The notes beneath the pieces were generated by a model. The model saw only the letters and a list, made by a program, of their open reading frames with translations. It was not told the origin of the DNA and made no database searches. This document shows positions 1 through 11,703 of a stretch of DNA of 64,000 nucleotides, piece by piece. Origin of the DNA: Lysobacter sp. Root494 (GTDB taxonomy: Bacteria > Pseudomonadota > Gammaproteobacteria > Xanthomonadales > Xanthomonadaceae); assembly GCF_001427225.1 (NCBI RefSeq), contig NZ_LMFH01000009.1, forward strand, positions 62,001 through 126,000, in the 5' to 3' direction. Each line of letters opens with the position of its first letter. Position 1 is the first letter of the stretch. The position numbers and the translations under genes were made by a program.

Positions 1-761
1 GCGAAGTCGTCGGCCCGCCGACGCCGTACACGCGTTCGACGGCGCTCGCATCGGGCTGGCAATGGCGCATTCCGTTGCAGCATCGCGTCGGCAACGGCTA
101 CGTGTATTCGAGCAGGCACATCAGTGACGACGAAGCGGCCGCGACCCTGCTCGCGAATCTCGATGGCAAGGCATTGGCCGACCCGCGTCCACTGCGTTTC
201 ACCACCGGCCGCCGCAACAAGGTGTGGAACAGGAACGTCATCGCGATGGGCCTGGCCAGCGGCTTCATGGAACCGCTGGAATCCACCAGCCTCTATCTGG
301 TGCAGTCGGCCCTCAACCGCCTGCTGGGCCTGTTCCCCGATCGCAACTTCGATCCGCTGCTGTCCGACCGCTTCAACCGCGAATGCACGGCGGAAGCGGA
401 GCGGGCCCGCGACTTCCTGATCCTGCATTACAACGCTACCGAGCGCGACGACACGCCGTTCTGGGATCAATGCCGCACCATGGCGGTTCCCGACAGCCTG
501 CGCGAAGCGATCGGGCTGTTCCGCCATGACGGGCGTTACTTCCGCGCCGACAGCGATCTGTTCGCCTTGCCCAGCTGGGTGCAGGTAATGCTGGGCCAGC
601 GCATCGTGCCGCGCGGCTACCACCCCATCGTCGATGAGATGCCCGACGACCACCTGGTCGAATTCGTCGATCGCGCGCGTGCCATGGTTGCCAAGTGCGT
701 CCAGGCCATGCCGATGCACCAGGACTTCATCGACCAGAACTGCAAGGCGCCGGCGCTGTAA
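1..761 (+). CDS. Tryptophan halogenase family flavoprotein, C-terminal part
   Basis: Incomplete at the window edge; the readable frame begins at base 3 and ends with TAA at 759-761. The start of the visible part reads SGWQWRIPLQ, which carries the WxWxIP signature of flavin-dependent tryptophan halogenases, followed by GNGYVYSS and GFMEPLESTS, also typical of the family. These enzymes use FADH2, chloride or bromide and oxygen to halogenate aromatic substrates. In Xanthomonas and Caulobacter relatives of this family often sit beside TonB receptors in sugar-utilisation loci, and a beta-mannosidase follows here, so the natural substrate may not be tryptophan. Family assignment is firm; substrate is unknown. 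Confidence 0.9.
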   Translation, partial: EVVGPPTPYTRSTALASGWQWRIPLQHRVGNGYVYSSRHISDDEAAATLLANLDGKALADPRPLRFTTGRRNKVWNRNVIAMGLASGFMEPLESTSLYLVQSALNRLLGLFPDRNFDPLLSDRFNRECTAEAERARDFLILHYNATERDDTPFWDQCRTMAVPDSLREAIGLFRHDGRYFRADSDLFALPSWVQVMLGQRIVPRGYHPIVDEMPDDHLVEFVDRARAMVAKCVQAMPMHQDFIDQNCKAPAL

Positions 762-829
762 TCAGCGACGAAGCGGCCGCTCCCGGCAACGCTGTTGGCA
801 TCGCGACAGCACAGGACCAAGGGATACAG

Positions 830-3520
830 ATGAACCAGCGCATCTCCATCATCGCCACGTTCCAGCTTCTCCGTCGCGTTCGTCCGTTGCGCGCGCTGGC
901 AGGATTGGGTCTCGCCTTTGCCGCCACCGCAGCGCTTGCGACACCGCCGACGGAACAGGCGCTCGAGGGCGCGTGGCAGTTCCGTCTCGTTCCCGGCAAC
1001 GCGCAGGCAAAAACGCATGCGGAAGCCACGACGTGGCGCAGCGCGACCGTGCCTGGCACGGTGCACACCGACCTGCTCGCCCACAGGCTGATTCCGAATC
1101 CGTACATCGGTGCGCCCGAAGCCGGGTTGCAGTGGATCGGCCTGGCGGACTGGGAATACCGCACCACCTTCGCGGTGCCGCGCGACACGCTCGACGACGC
1201 GCGCAGCGATCTCGTGTTCGAAGGGCTCGACACCCTCGCCGAGGTGTACCTCAACGGCGCGAAGGTGCTCGATGCGGACAACTTCTTCCGCACCTGGCGC
1301 GTGCCGGTGCAGGGCAAGCTGCGCGCGAGCGGCAACGAGCTGCGCGTGGTGTTCCATTCGCCGATCGCGACGCTGCTGCCGAAGGTGCGGGCGATGCCGC
1401 ACAGGATCGCCGGTAATTATCCCTCGCCCTATGGCGACGAGCCGAAGGATGTGATGACCGCGAACTTCGTGCGCAAGCCCGGCTATCACTACGGCTGGGA
1501 TTGGGGCCCGCGCTACGTCACCGCCGGCGTGTGGAAGCCGGTCAAGCTGCAGAGCTGGGACGCGCTGCGCATCGACGACCTGCAGTTGCGACAGGACAAG
1601 GTCACGCAGGCACAGGCCGACGTGAACGCGCGCATTGCGATCGATGCGGTGAAGCCAGGCAACTACGAGTTGCGGCTATGGCAGACCGATCCGGACGGCA
1701 AGCGCAGGCTCGCGACAAAACAGAAGATCGAACTCGCCGTCGGCGACAGCACGATCTCGATGCCGCTGCACATCGGCAAGCCGCAGCGCTGGTTTCCCGC
1801 CGGCTACGGTGCGCAGCCGCTGTACCGCTTCGAGGTGGAAGTGCTCGACGGCAAGGACGTGATCGCAAAGGCCTCCGATCGCACCGGCCTGCGCAGCGTC
1901 GAACTGCGCCGCGCGAAGGACGGCAAGGGCGAGGGCTTCACCTTCGTCGTCAACGGCATTCCGGTGTTCGCGAAGGGCGCCAATTCGATTCCGTTCGACA
2001 TGTTCCAGCCGCGCGTCAGCGAAGCGCAGCTGCGCCGCGTGCTGAAGTCGGCGGTCGACGCGAACATGAACATGGTCCGCAGCTGGGGCGGCGGTTATTA
2101 CGAAAGCGACACGTTCTTCGACATCGCCGACGAACTCGGCCTGATGGTGTGGCAGGACTTCATGTTCGGCGGCGGCATGCAGCCGGCGTACGACGATGCC
2201 TTCCGCGCCAATGTCGTGGCCGAGGCGCGCGACCAGGTACGCCGTCTTCGCGACCATCCCAGCCTCATCCTGTGGTGCGGCAACAACGAGGAAGAGATCG
2301 CGTGGAAGTACTGGGGCCACGGCAAGGACCTGAAGGCCGCCGATCCGGTGTTCGCGGAGAAGGTGTGGAACGGCTACGTGCAGCTGTTCGGCCGCGACCT
2401 GCGCCAGGTCGTCGCCGAAGAAGGCGGCGGCATCGCGTACTGGGCGAGTTCGCCCGGTAATGATCTCGCCGAGGTCGCCAACACGCCCGCAGCTGGCGAC
2501 ATGCATTACTGGGAAGTGTGGGGCAATCCCGCGCATCCGCCGGTCAAGTACCTGGAGATCACGCCACGCTTCATGTCCGAGTACGGACTGCAGGCCTGGC
2601 CGGTACAGCGCACGATCGACTACTTCGCGACGCGCGAAGAGCAGGGCATCGCGATGCCGGTGATCGAGGCGCACCAGAAGTTCCTTGCCGGCAAGGGCAA
2701 CGAGCGCCTGATGAAATACGTCGACTACGAATTCGGCACGCCGGAGAACTTCGCCGACTTCGTCTATCTCAGTCAGGCCGCGCAGGCCGAAGGTATCGAA
2801 CTGGCGGCGCTGCACCATCGCGCCAGCCGCCCGTACACGATGGGCTCGCTGTACTGGCAGCTCAACGACGTCTGGCCCGGCGCGTCGTGGTCGGGCATCG
2901 ACTGGTTCGGTCGCTGGAAGGCGTTGCAGTTCCACGCGCGCCGCTTCTTCGCGCCGGTGACGGTGGCGGCGCTGCGCAACGCCGAAGGCAGGACGCAGGT
3001 CAGCCTGATCAACGACCGCACCACGGCGCGCTCGGGTGAATTGCGCCTGCGCGTGATGGACCTGGCCGGCAAGGTGCTGCGCGAGGAGCGCAAGCGAGTG
3101 ACGCTCGCGCCGCTGTCTTCGACGACGGTCGCCGGTTACACCGATGCGGACCTGCTCGGCGGTGCCGACGCGGCTTCCACGGTCGCGGTGTTCGATCTCA
3201 GCGTCGAAGGCGAACCCGGGACGCGTGACATCGTGTGGTTCAAGCCGGCGAAGGAAATCACCTGGCGCACCCCGCAGCTGCGGACGGAACTGCGTCGCGA
3301 CGGCGATGGCTATGCCCTCGGCCTCAGCACGCAGAACATCGCACGCGCCGTGTGGCTCGACTTCGGCGACGCCGACGCCGAGCTGTCCGACAACGCGCTC
3401 ACGTTGGTGCCCGGCGAAACCGTCACGTTGCGCGTCGGTTCCAGGGTGGGCATCGACGAACTGCGCAGGAAGCTCGTGCTGAAGTCCGTGGCTGACGTGG
3501 TGCCCGCAACCACAAGGTGA
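830..3520 (+). CDS. Beta-mannosidase, glycoside hydrolase family 2
   Basis: 896 residues. Hydrolyses terminal beta-linked mannose from manno-oligosaccharides or glycans. The ATG at 830 gives a basic N-terminus and hydrophobic stretch ending ATAALA, a good Sec signal peptide, so the enzyme is probably periplasmic. GH2 order is visible: sugar-binding jelly roll (about 35-210), immunoglobulin-like domain, TIM barrel (about 330-640) and C-terminal beta domains. The acid/base is E487 in WCGNNEEE and the nucleophile is E584 in MSEYG. It begins 68 bases after the halogenase stop and could share a transcript with it. Longer upstream in-frame starts would remove the signal peptide from the N-terminus, so 830 is preferred. 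Confidence 0.93.
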   Translation: MNQRISIIATFQLLRRVRPLRALAGLGLAFAATAALATPPTEQALEGAWQFRLVPGNAQAKTHAEATTWRSATVPGTVHTDLLAHRLIPNPYIGAPEAGLQWIGLADWEYRTTFAVPRDTLDDARSDLVFEGLDTLAEVYLNGAKVLDADNFFRTWRVPVQGKLRASGNELRVVFHSPIATLLPKVRAMPHRIAGNYPSPYGDEPKDVMTANFVRKPGYHYGWDWGPRYVTAGVWKPVKLQSWDALRIDDLQLRQDKVTQAQADVNARIAIDAVKPGNYELRLWQTDPDGKRRLATKQKIELAVGDSTISMPLHIGKPQRWFPAGYGAQPLYRFEVEVLDGKDVIAKASDRTGLRSVELRRAKDGKGEGFTFVVNGIPVFAKGANSIPFDMFQPRVSEAQLRRVLKSAVDANMNMVRSWGGGYYESDTFFDIADELGLMVWQDFMFGGGMQPAYDDAFRANVVAEARDQVRRLRDHPSLILWCGNNEEEIAWKYWGHGKDLKAADPVFAEKVWNGYVQLFGRDLRQVVAEEGGGIAYWASSPGNDLAEVANTPAAGDMHYWEVWGNPAHPPVKYLEITPRFMSEYGLQAWPVQRTIDYFATREEQGIAMPVIEAHQKFLAGKGNERLMKYVDYEFGTPENFADFVYLSQAAQAEGIELAALHHRASRPYTMGSLYWQLNDVWPGASWSGIDWFGRWKALQFHARRFFAPVTVAALRNAEGRTQVSLINDRTTARSGELRLRVMDLAGKVLREERKRVTLAPLSSTTVAGYTDADLLGGADAASTVAVFDLSVEGEPGTRDIVWFKPAKEITWRTPQLRTELRRDGDGYALGLSTQNIARAVWLDFGDADAELSDNALTLVPGETVTLRVGSRVGIDELRRKLVLKSVADVVPATTR

Positions 3521-3711
3521 CATCCGCGCTACGGATGCCGGGCATGTGAACAGGTGCGGCAATCGCCGTGCCTTCGAGTAGCGGACCTTCAATTGCGTCC
3601 AGGCCGCGCGCATTCGGCAATCACCCGGACGGGTCATCGCGTCCACGCCGATCGGTGACCGCAACGCCACGTATCCGGCGTTGTGGTCTGTGATCACAGC
3701 GGAGCATCGCC
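3521..3711. other. Intergenic region after the beta-mannosidase
   Basis: 191 bases. A small hairpin, CATCCG/CGGATG at 3521-3526 and 3532-3537, sits directly behind the stop codon but has no T tract. Otherwise I see no gene. A weak purine patch (agcggagc) precedes the next start codon. Confidence 0.4.
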
Positions 3712-5031
3712 ATGCCAAGTCGCCTGACCCGTCGCCAGTTCCTGGCCGTGCCTGCCGCGCTGGGCGCCACCGCACTGCTGCCCGGCGGCCTGGTCACCGC
3801 GCTTGCGCAGGAAACGCCTCCGCTGCCAGACCTCTCCGACTGGAGCCGGGTGCGCGCGCAGTTCAGCCTCGACCCGGCGTGGATGCATTTCGCCAGCTTC
3901 TTCATCGCCAGCCACCCCGCGCCCGTGCGCGAGGCGATCGAAGCCTGGCGCCGGGCGATGGACCGCGATCCGTTCCGGGTTATCGAGCACGGCATGTTCG
4001 AAGACGACGCGCACAACATCCCGCTACAGGTGCGCACCACGATCGCGCGCTACCTCGGCGGGCAAGCCGAGGAAGTGGCGCTGACGCGCAGCACCACCGA
4101 AAGCCTCGCGCTCGTCTATCACGGCCTGCCGCTCAAGGATGGCGACGAGGTGCTCGCCACGACCCACGACCACTATTCGCACCACGAATCGATCCGCCTG
4201 GCGACGCGTCGTGCCGGTGCGTCGATGCGGCGCATACCGCTGTTCGAGGACGCGGCCGGCGCAACCGTCGACGCGTTGACCGGGCGCCTGCTGCAGGCGC
4301 TGAGGCCAGAAACGCGCGTGGTCGGATTGACCTGGGTGCATTCCAGTACGGGCATCCGCCTGCCGATCCGCGAGATGGCGCGTGCGTTGAAGGAACGCCG
4401 CCCGGATGTGCTGCTGGTCGTCGATGGTGTCCACGGAATCGGCGCCGCCGATGAAACCATCGCGACGATGGGCGCCGACTATTTCTGCGCTGGTTGCCAC
4501 AAGTGGATGTTCGCGCCGCGTGGGACCGGTTTGATCTGGGCGAACGCGGAGAACTGGGCGCGTCTCACGCCGGTCGTGCCCAACTTCAGCGACATCGAGA
4601 GTTACAACGCATGGGCGGAAGGCCGCGAGCCGGCTTCACCGACCAATGCCGCGCGCATGATGCCGGGCGGCTTCCATGCCTTCGAGCATCAGTGGGCGAT
4701 GGGCGCCGCGTTCGCCATGCACGAGAAAATGGGCCGCGCCCGTGTCGCCGCGCGTATCCGCGTCCTCAACGACCAGCTGAAGGCCGGGTTGGCCGGCAAC
4801 CGGAAAGTACGCATCCACACGCCGGTGTCCGGCGATCTGTCCGCGGGATTGGTGGCCTTCGAAGTCGACGGCATGAAACCGGACGCCGTGGTCGCGCGCT
4901 TGCTCGAGCAACGCATCATTGCGAGCACGAGTCCGTATGCAGTGAGCTATGCGCGCCTCGCGCCGAGCCTGGTGAACACGCCGGAAGAAGTCGAACGCGC
5001 GGCGCGCGCGGTGAACGCGATCGCGACGTAA
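3712..5031 (+). CDS. Tat-exported aminotransferase class V-fold PLP enzyme
   Basis: 439 residues. The N-terminus TRRQFLAVPAALGATALL is a twin-arginine signal, so the folded, cofactor-loaded enzyme is probably sent to the periplasm. The body matches class V aminotransferases of the cysteine desulfurase / isopenicillin N epimerase group: the cofactor lysine is K264 in AGCHKWMFAPRGTG, preceded by VDGVHGIGA with the PLP-nitrogen aspartate, and VGLTWVHSSTG. The reaction (epimerase, lyase or desulfurase) cannot be told from sequence. It converges on icd with a shared hairpin between them. Confidence 0.87.
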   Translation: MPSRLTRRQFLAVPAALGATALLPGGLVTALAQETPPLPDLSDWSRVRAQFSLDPAWMHFASFFIASHPAPVREAIEAWRRAMDRDPFRVIEHGMFEDDAHNIPLQVRTTIARYLGGQAEEVALTRSTTESLALVYHGLPLKDGDEVLATTHDHYSHHESIRLATRRAGASMRRIPLFEDAAGATVDALTGRLLQALRPETRVVGLTWVHSSTGIRLPIREMARALKERRPDVLLVVDGVHGIGAADETIATMGADYFCAGCHKWMFAPRGTGLIWANAENWARLTPVVPNFSDIESYNAWAEGREPASPTNAARMMPGGFHAFEHQWAMGAAFAMHEKMGRARVAARIRVLNDQLKAGLAGNRKVRIHTPVSGDLSAGLVAFEVDGMKPDAVVARLLEQRIIASTSPYAVSYARLAPSLVNTPEEVERAARAVNAIAT

Positions 5032-5200
5032 CCGGAACGTTTGCAGCTCGGTTTGCGCCGACACGTGCGCGACGACAGGTAGCGGGACACGGGCGACCGC
5101 GGTGTGGCGCAGAGGAAGCGGCCTGCCGCCGGCCCCTTTCATGGAGTCGGGCTCGCCGCCACTTCCTGCGGGTCCAGGTGCAAGCCGGCGCCACACGAAC

Positions 5201-5224
5201 GAAGCCCGGCATTCGCCGGGCTTC
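5201..5224 (-). terminator. Hairpin between convergent genes, terminator for icd
   Basis: Perfect 10-bp stem GAAGCCCGGC / GCCGGGCTTC with the loop ATTC. It lies 26 bases beyond the icd stop on the minus strand and may serve both convergent genes. The T tract is weak on either side. Confidence 0.6.
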
Positions 5225-5249
5225 GTGTCTCCGGATCCAGCAGCGTGAG

Positions 5250-7828
<2,579 letters not shown>

Positions 7829-8965
7829 ATGTTGAAACGCCTGCTGATCTCCAAAAGCGCGCTGTTGAGGTGCGCAACTGTCTCCCTTCTGCTGCTCGCC
7901 GCCGCGTGCCAGTCGAAAACGCCTGAACAGGCGCCAGTGACGCTCGGCGAAGACGTCAGCAGCGAAGGGCCGTCGAAACCGGTTTCGACCGCCGCGCCGC
8001 CCATCATCCAGATGGCGCCGTCCGATTACCTCAAGACCACCTACTGGCCGACCGCCGAACTCGACAACGGCGTCGCGCGCATCAGCTGCGACTACGACTA
8101 TGCGCGGCTCGGCGACGGCGAGAAGCTGGAATCGCTGACCTTCTTCGAAGTGGTCGACGCACTGACCCCGTGCCAGCCGCACGGCGTGGTGCGACTGCGC
8201 TACGAAGGCAAGATCGGCCCCGGCTTCACCGCGCTGATGCAGCGCGTGTCGGCGATCGCCGATCGCATGGAAATCCCGGTGCGCATCCTCGACATCAGTT
8301 CGTCGGGTGGCCACGTCGAGGAAGCCATCCAGGCCGGCGACAGCATGGCCGAGCAGCGCTGGGCGGTGTGGGTGCGCGAGGACTCGTACTGCCACAGTTC
8401 GTGCGTGCTGATCCTCGCGGGCGGCGACACGCGCTCGATCGCGGGCAAGGTCGGCATCCATCGCCTGTTCCGCGACCAGTCGAAGGCGACGTCCCGGGCC
8501 GAACTCAGCGCCGAACTGCGCGACGTGAGCGGTCAGGTGCGTGATTACCTGGTGCGCAACGGTGCGGATGCGCGCATCGCCGACCTGATGATGACCGTGG
8601 CGAATCGCCGCCTGCGCATCCTCAGCGACGACGAGCTGCGTGAGTTTGGTCTCTCCGGCAGCAACGCGGTGCAGGACGACCTCGACCGCATCCGCACGAC
8701 TCGCCGCTGCGGCGAGGACTTTGCCCGCCGTCGCGATGCCTGGCTGCGTGCGTTCGAGAACGAATGCCTCGCGCCCGGCAAGGCGTTCGAGGTGCTCGAT
8801 GAATGCGGGCGCGCGCTGGAACCGCGCTTCGGCTTTCCCGATGCGAAGTGCCCGGGCGACAACCCGACCGCCGACCGGCGCGGCCTGCCGACCGGTAGTG
8901 CGAAGGTGTTCGGCGTGCTCAAGCCGAGCGGCGACAGTGACAAGCCGGTGGTCGTGACGCCCTGA
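7829..8965 (+). CDS. Lipoprotein with ClpP/crotonase-like domain (COG3904-like)
   Basis: 378 residues. The start at 7829 gives a lipoprotein signal with lipobox AAAC (lipidated Cys27). The middle holds features of periplasmic ClpP-like proteins: DISSSGGHVEEAIQAGD, then SYCHSSCVLILAGG where a serine of HSSC would sit at the nucleophile position, then GKVGIHRLF. Such proteins are predicted serine hydrolases or degenerate relatives; a substrate is not known. The last 120 residues are cysteine-containing and unmatched. Divergent from icd. The signal, the SGG loop and the HSSC motif are seen directly; hydrolase activity is inferred. Confidence 0.8.
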   Translation: MLKRLLISKSALLRCATVSLLLLAAACQSKTPEQAPVTLGEDVSSEGPSKPVSTAAPPIIQMAPSDYLKTTYWPTAELDNGVARISCDYDYARLGDGEKLESLTFFEVVDALTPCQPHGVVRLRYEGKIGPGFTALMQRVSAIADRMEIPVRILDISSSGGHVEEAIQAGDSMAEQRWAVWVREDSYCHSSCVLILAGGDTRSIAGKVGIHRLFRDQSKATSRAELSAELRDVSGQVRDYLVRNGADARIADLMMTVANRRLRILSDDELREFGLSGSNAVQDDLDRIRTTRRCGEDFARRRDAWLRAFENECLAPGKAFEVLDECGRALEPRFGFPDAKCPGDNPTADRRGLPTGSAKVFGVLKPSGDSDKPVVVTP

Positions 8966-9040
8966 TCAGCTTGCGCAGGCGGCCTTGGCTGCCGCCCGCT
9001 TTCACCCGTTGCGCACTGTCGCGAATGCAAGGTGCGCGCC

Positions 9041-9604
9041 ATGCCTGCGCCCGCCTGCGAACCCGTACCCGTGCGGTTCTGGGGAACATCGTTTCCCCGT
9101 GAACACTTGCTTGAGGTCTACAAGAGCGAATCGGCGTTCATCGATGGCCTGGTCGAGTTCGCCAGCGAAGGACTGGCGGCGGGCGAGGCCTTCGTCATGC
9201 TCGCCACGGCGGAGCATCGCGATGCCGTAGCGAGCGCGCTGCGCGAACGCGGCCATGATCTCGACGCGGATGCGTTCATCGCCCTGGACGCGGAGGCCAC
9301 GCTTGCGCGCTTCATGGTCGATGGCGAGCCCGACGCGCAACGTTTCGAAGCCGTGATCGGCGCCGTGCTCGCGCGCGCATCGGCCGGCGGACGACCGGTC
9401 CGCGCCTTCGGCGAGATGGTCGCGCTTCTCTGGATGGAAGGCCGCCGCGAGGCGACGTTGCAGGTCGAGCAGTTGTGGAACCTGCTGCTCCGGCGCCATC
9501 CATTGAGCCTGTTTTGCGCCTACCCGCGCCAGGATTGCACGCGCGAGATCACCGAGGACTTTGCCCACGTATGCGCGGCGCATTCGCAGCTGGCGTTTAC
9601 GTAG
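9041..9604 (+). CDS. MEDS-domain sensory protein
   Basis: 187 residues from the ATG at 9041; a GTG at 9032 would add three residues. The pattern FPREHLLEVYKSESAFIDGLVEFASEGLAAGEAFVMLAT, split across residues about 15-55, is that of the MEDS domain, the DcmR-type sensory module with a RecA-like fold that is usually found in front of regulators. Here it stands alone with no output domain, so it may work with a separate partner. Its TAG stop is formed by the GTAG head of a REP element that begins at 9601. Confidence 0.78.
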   Translation: MPAPACEPVPVRFWGTSFPREHLLEVYKSESAFIDGLVEFASEGLAAGEAFVMLATAEHRDAVASALRERGHDLDADAFIALDAEATLARFMVDGEPDAQRFEAVIGAVLARASAGGRPVRAFGEMVALLWMEGRREATLQVEQLWNLLLRRHPLSLFCAYPRQDCTREITEDFAHVCAAHSQLAFT

Positions 9605-9658
9605 GACGGCCCGTGCCGCGAGGAATGATTGCCTGGTCGCGCCCAGGGGCGCTCCTAC
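9601..9658. repeat. REP-like palindrome with GTAG head, copy 1
   Basis: Imperfect inverted repeat running from GTAGGACGGCCC to GGGGCGCTCCTAC. The GTAGGAGCGGCC / GCGCTCCTAC arrangement matches GTAG-headed REP sequences known in Stenotrophomonas and relatives (SMAG type). It overlaps the stop codon of the MEDS gene. Partner copy at 9765-9824. Confidence 0.72.
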
Positions 9659-9764
9659 AACGACCTAATGCGAACGGCGCCGTCGCTGTCACGGTGAGTC
9701 CTGCCGCTGCACAGGGCCGTGGCGCATTGGAAACGGCGCTGTCTCGCATCGCAGCTGGCATTAC

Positions 9765-9824
9765 GTAGGAGCGGCCCATGGCCGCGACGGATGATCGCCG
9801 GGTCGCGCCCGTGGGCGCTCCTGC
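9765..9824. repeat. REP-like palindrome with GTAG head, copy 2
   Basis: Second and better conserved copy, from GTAGGAGCGGCCCATGGCCG to GGGCGCTCCTGC. The 15-18 bases before it (tcgcagctgg..ttacgtag) also match the bases before copy 1, which lie inside the MEDS gene, so the repeated unit includes gene 3-prime sequence. It ends seven bases from the stop of the convergent SEC-C gene. Confidence 0.72.
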
Positions 9825-9831
9825 GATGGCA

Positions 9832-10536
9832 TCAGGCGCCGTGGCACTTCTTGTATTTCTTGCCGCTGCCGCAGGGACACGGTGCATTGCGATCGGGCGT
9901 GGCTTCCTTGCGGATCGGCTCGCGCGGCGTGAGTGCGTCGATGCGGTGGTGGTGCAGGTCGGCGAGCATGCCGGGGAGCGACGCGATGATTTCCAGGCGC
10001 TCACGGTAGCCGACCGGGGTGCCCGGCGCTTCCGGGTCTTCGCCGATCACTTCACCGCTGGCGAGCTGGTCCAGGCGCGCGAAGATCTCGTCGATCCAGT
10101 CGTGTTCGTCGAGCCACTGCTCCCACGCGGCTTCGCGCAGCTCGACGCCGCGGAAGAACCCGAACGCCCAGTCGCGGCCGACGTCGAGTTCGTCCGGATG
10201 CTCGGCCTCGGCTTCCTCGGGCAGCCACAGCAGCGGCGCGAGGTGCTCGGGCAACTCGTCGTCGTCGAAGCGCACGCGCTGGCTGGCCATGTTCCAGTGG
10301 CCCTGCAGCAGCGCTTCGACTTCCTCGCGCTCGGTTTCGTCGGCCCAGCGCGGCGGCTTGCCCCACACCGGCGGCTGCCATTCGCTGGCGGGCACGTCTT
10401 CGGGCGACACGGCGAGTGCAGAGAGATAGCCGTCCAGCGCCTCGAGGTTGAAGCCCTTGAACGGCACGGCGCGCTGATCGAGGAGGTCGGAGAGGCGTTC
10501 GATCTGCGGGTCGTCGAGGTAGCTGGGAGCTTTCAT
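9832..10536 (-). CDS. UPF0149/YecA-like protein with C-terminal SEC-C zinc motif
   Basis: 234 residues. The N-terminal two thirds (FNLEALDGYLSALAVSPE, WAFGFFRGVELRE) are of the UPF0149 / YgfB-YecA family; the C-terminus NAPCPCGSGKKYKKCHGA is a SEC-C zinc-binding motif like that of SecA. Proteins of this build are cytoplasmic and have been linked to ribosome or SecA association, but no firm function is known. Start at 10536 is the first ATG giving the family N-terminus. Acidic throughout. It converges on the MEDS gene with two REP elements between. Confidence 0.88.
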   Translation of the reverse strand: MKAPSYLDDPQIERLSDLLDQRAVPFKGFNLEALDGYLSALAVSPEDVPASEWQPPVWGKPPRWADETEREEVEALLQGHWNMASQRVRFDDDELPEHLAPLLWLPEEAEAEHPDELDVGRDWAFGFFRGVELREAAWEQWLDEHDWIDEIFARLDQLASGEVIGEDPEAPGTPVGYRERLEIIASLPGMLADLHHHRIDALTPREPIRKEATPDRNAPCPCGSGKKYKKCHGA

Positions 10537-10684
10537 GGCGTCGGGAGCGGGGTGGGGTGACAAGGGTAGTCGTTCGCGCGCGACGCGGGGCGGACGGGGA
10601 TTGTTGGCGGGATGCGCGCGGCCGGGGCCGGCTGTCGCGCAGCGCACTACGATCGGGCGATGGTGTGATGGCGAGGATCCTTCC

Positions 10685-11224
10685 ATGCATGTGGCAAGCG
10701 CACTATTTCCCATCACCTTCTTGCTGGGGAGTACCGGCATGACCACGCAGGCAGCGAAGCCACCGGCCCTGATGCGCTGTGCCGGACCGGAACATCGGCA
10801 GTTCGATTTCTGGATCGGCGAGTGGGAGGTGTTTGGCGGACCACAGGGCGACCGCCTGCTGGGCAGCAACCGGATCGAACGAAGCGGGAACGGCTGTTGG
10901 CTGGTCGAGCATTGGCGCGGCGCCAGTGGCAACCACGGCACCAGCACCAATGCCTGGGACGCGCAGTACCGCGTCTGGCGGCAGTTCTGGGTCGGCGGCG
11001 ACGGAGTGGTACTGCGACTTGAAGGCGGCCTGCAAGGCAAGGCGATGGTGATGACGGGCGAGCTGCCAAAAAACGATGGTGGCATCCAGCGCCAGCGCAT
11101 CAGCTGGACGCCGCGTGACGACGGCAGCCTGATCCAGCAATGGGAAACCTCGGACGACGATGGGACCACATGGGCCACCAGCTTCCGTGGTACCTACCGG
11201 AGAACGACCTCCGCGGCGGACTGA
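10685..11224 (+). CDS. DUF1579-like protein, probably secreted
   Basis: 179 residues. [16 protein letters not shown] at about residue 37 is typical of DUF1579-like lipocalin-fold proteins of unknown function. The first 24 residues are hydrophobic and may form a weak signal peptide, though no basic n-region is present; the alternative ATG at 10739 would give a cytoplasmic protein. It is followed 29 bases later by the YchJ-like gene on the same strand. Confidence 0.65.
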   Translation: MHVASALFPITFLLGSTGMTTQAAKPPALMRCAGPEHRQFDFWIGEWEVFGGPQGDRLLGSNRIERSGNGCWLVEHWRGASGNHGTSTNAWDAQYRVWRQFWVGGDGVVLRLEGGLQGKAMVMTGELPKNDGGIQRQRISWTPRDDGSLIQQWETSDDDGTTWATSFRGTYRRTTSAAD

Positions 11225-11253
11225 GCCATCGCCGATTCCGCGACAATGCGGCG

Positions 11254-11655
11254 ATGAGCAGAAACGAGGTCATCGCATGTCCATGCCAGTCGGGCCGCCC
11301 CTACGCCGCGTGCTGCGCGCCGCTGCATCGCGGCGACGCAATCGCGGAAACTGCCGAGGCATTGATGCGTTCGCGCTACAGCGCCTACGTGCGAGGCGAT
11401 GCCGATTACCTCCGCAGAACCTGGCACCCCTCGACGCGCCCGGCGGCACTCGATCCCGGCGATGCGGGCGCAACGCGCTGGCTCGGGCTCGATGTGCGTC
11501 GCCACGAACAGCACGACGCGGATCACGCCACGGTGGAATTCATCGCCCGCTACAAGGTCGGTGGTGCTTCTGCAGTGCGCCTGCATGAAGTGAGCCGTTT
11601 CGTGCGCGAAGACGGACGCTGGTTCTACATCGATGGTAAGTTTCCATCGCGCTGA
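11254..11655 (+). CDS. YchJ family protein with SEC-C motif
   Basis: 133 residues. N-terminal SEC-C metal-binding motif [20 protein letters not shown], then [18 protein letters not shown] and a C-terminal stretch ending [16 protein letters not shown], all typical of YchJ (UPF0225), an NTF2-like protein. Cellular role unknown. This is the second SEC-C protein within 2 kb, although the two differ in architecture (motif N-terminal here, C-terminal in the neighbour). Confidence 0.88.
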   Translation: MSRNEVIACPCQSGRPYAACCAPLHRGDAIAETAEALMRSRYSAYVRGDADYLRRTWHPSTRPAALDPGDAGATRWLGLDVRRHEQHDADHATVEFIARYKVGGASAVRLHEVSRFVREDGRWFYIDGKFPSR

Positions 11656-11703
11656 CGCATTCGGGATGCGCAACGCGCAACGCATGCGCTGCGTGCACGA
11701 TCC

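Noticed and set aside
1676-3775. 699-residue minus-strand reading frame
   Set aside because: Antisense of the beta-mannosidase; no recognisable domain and skewed composition.
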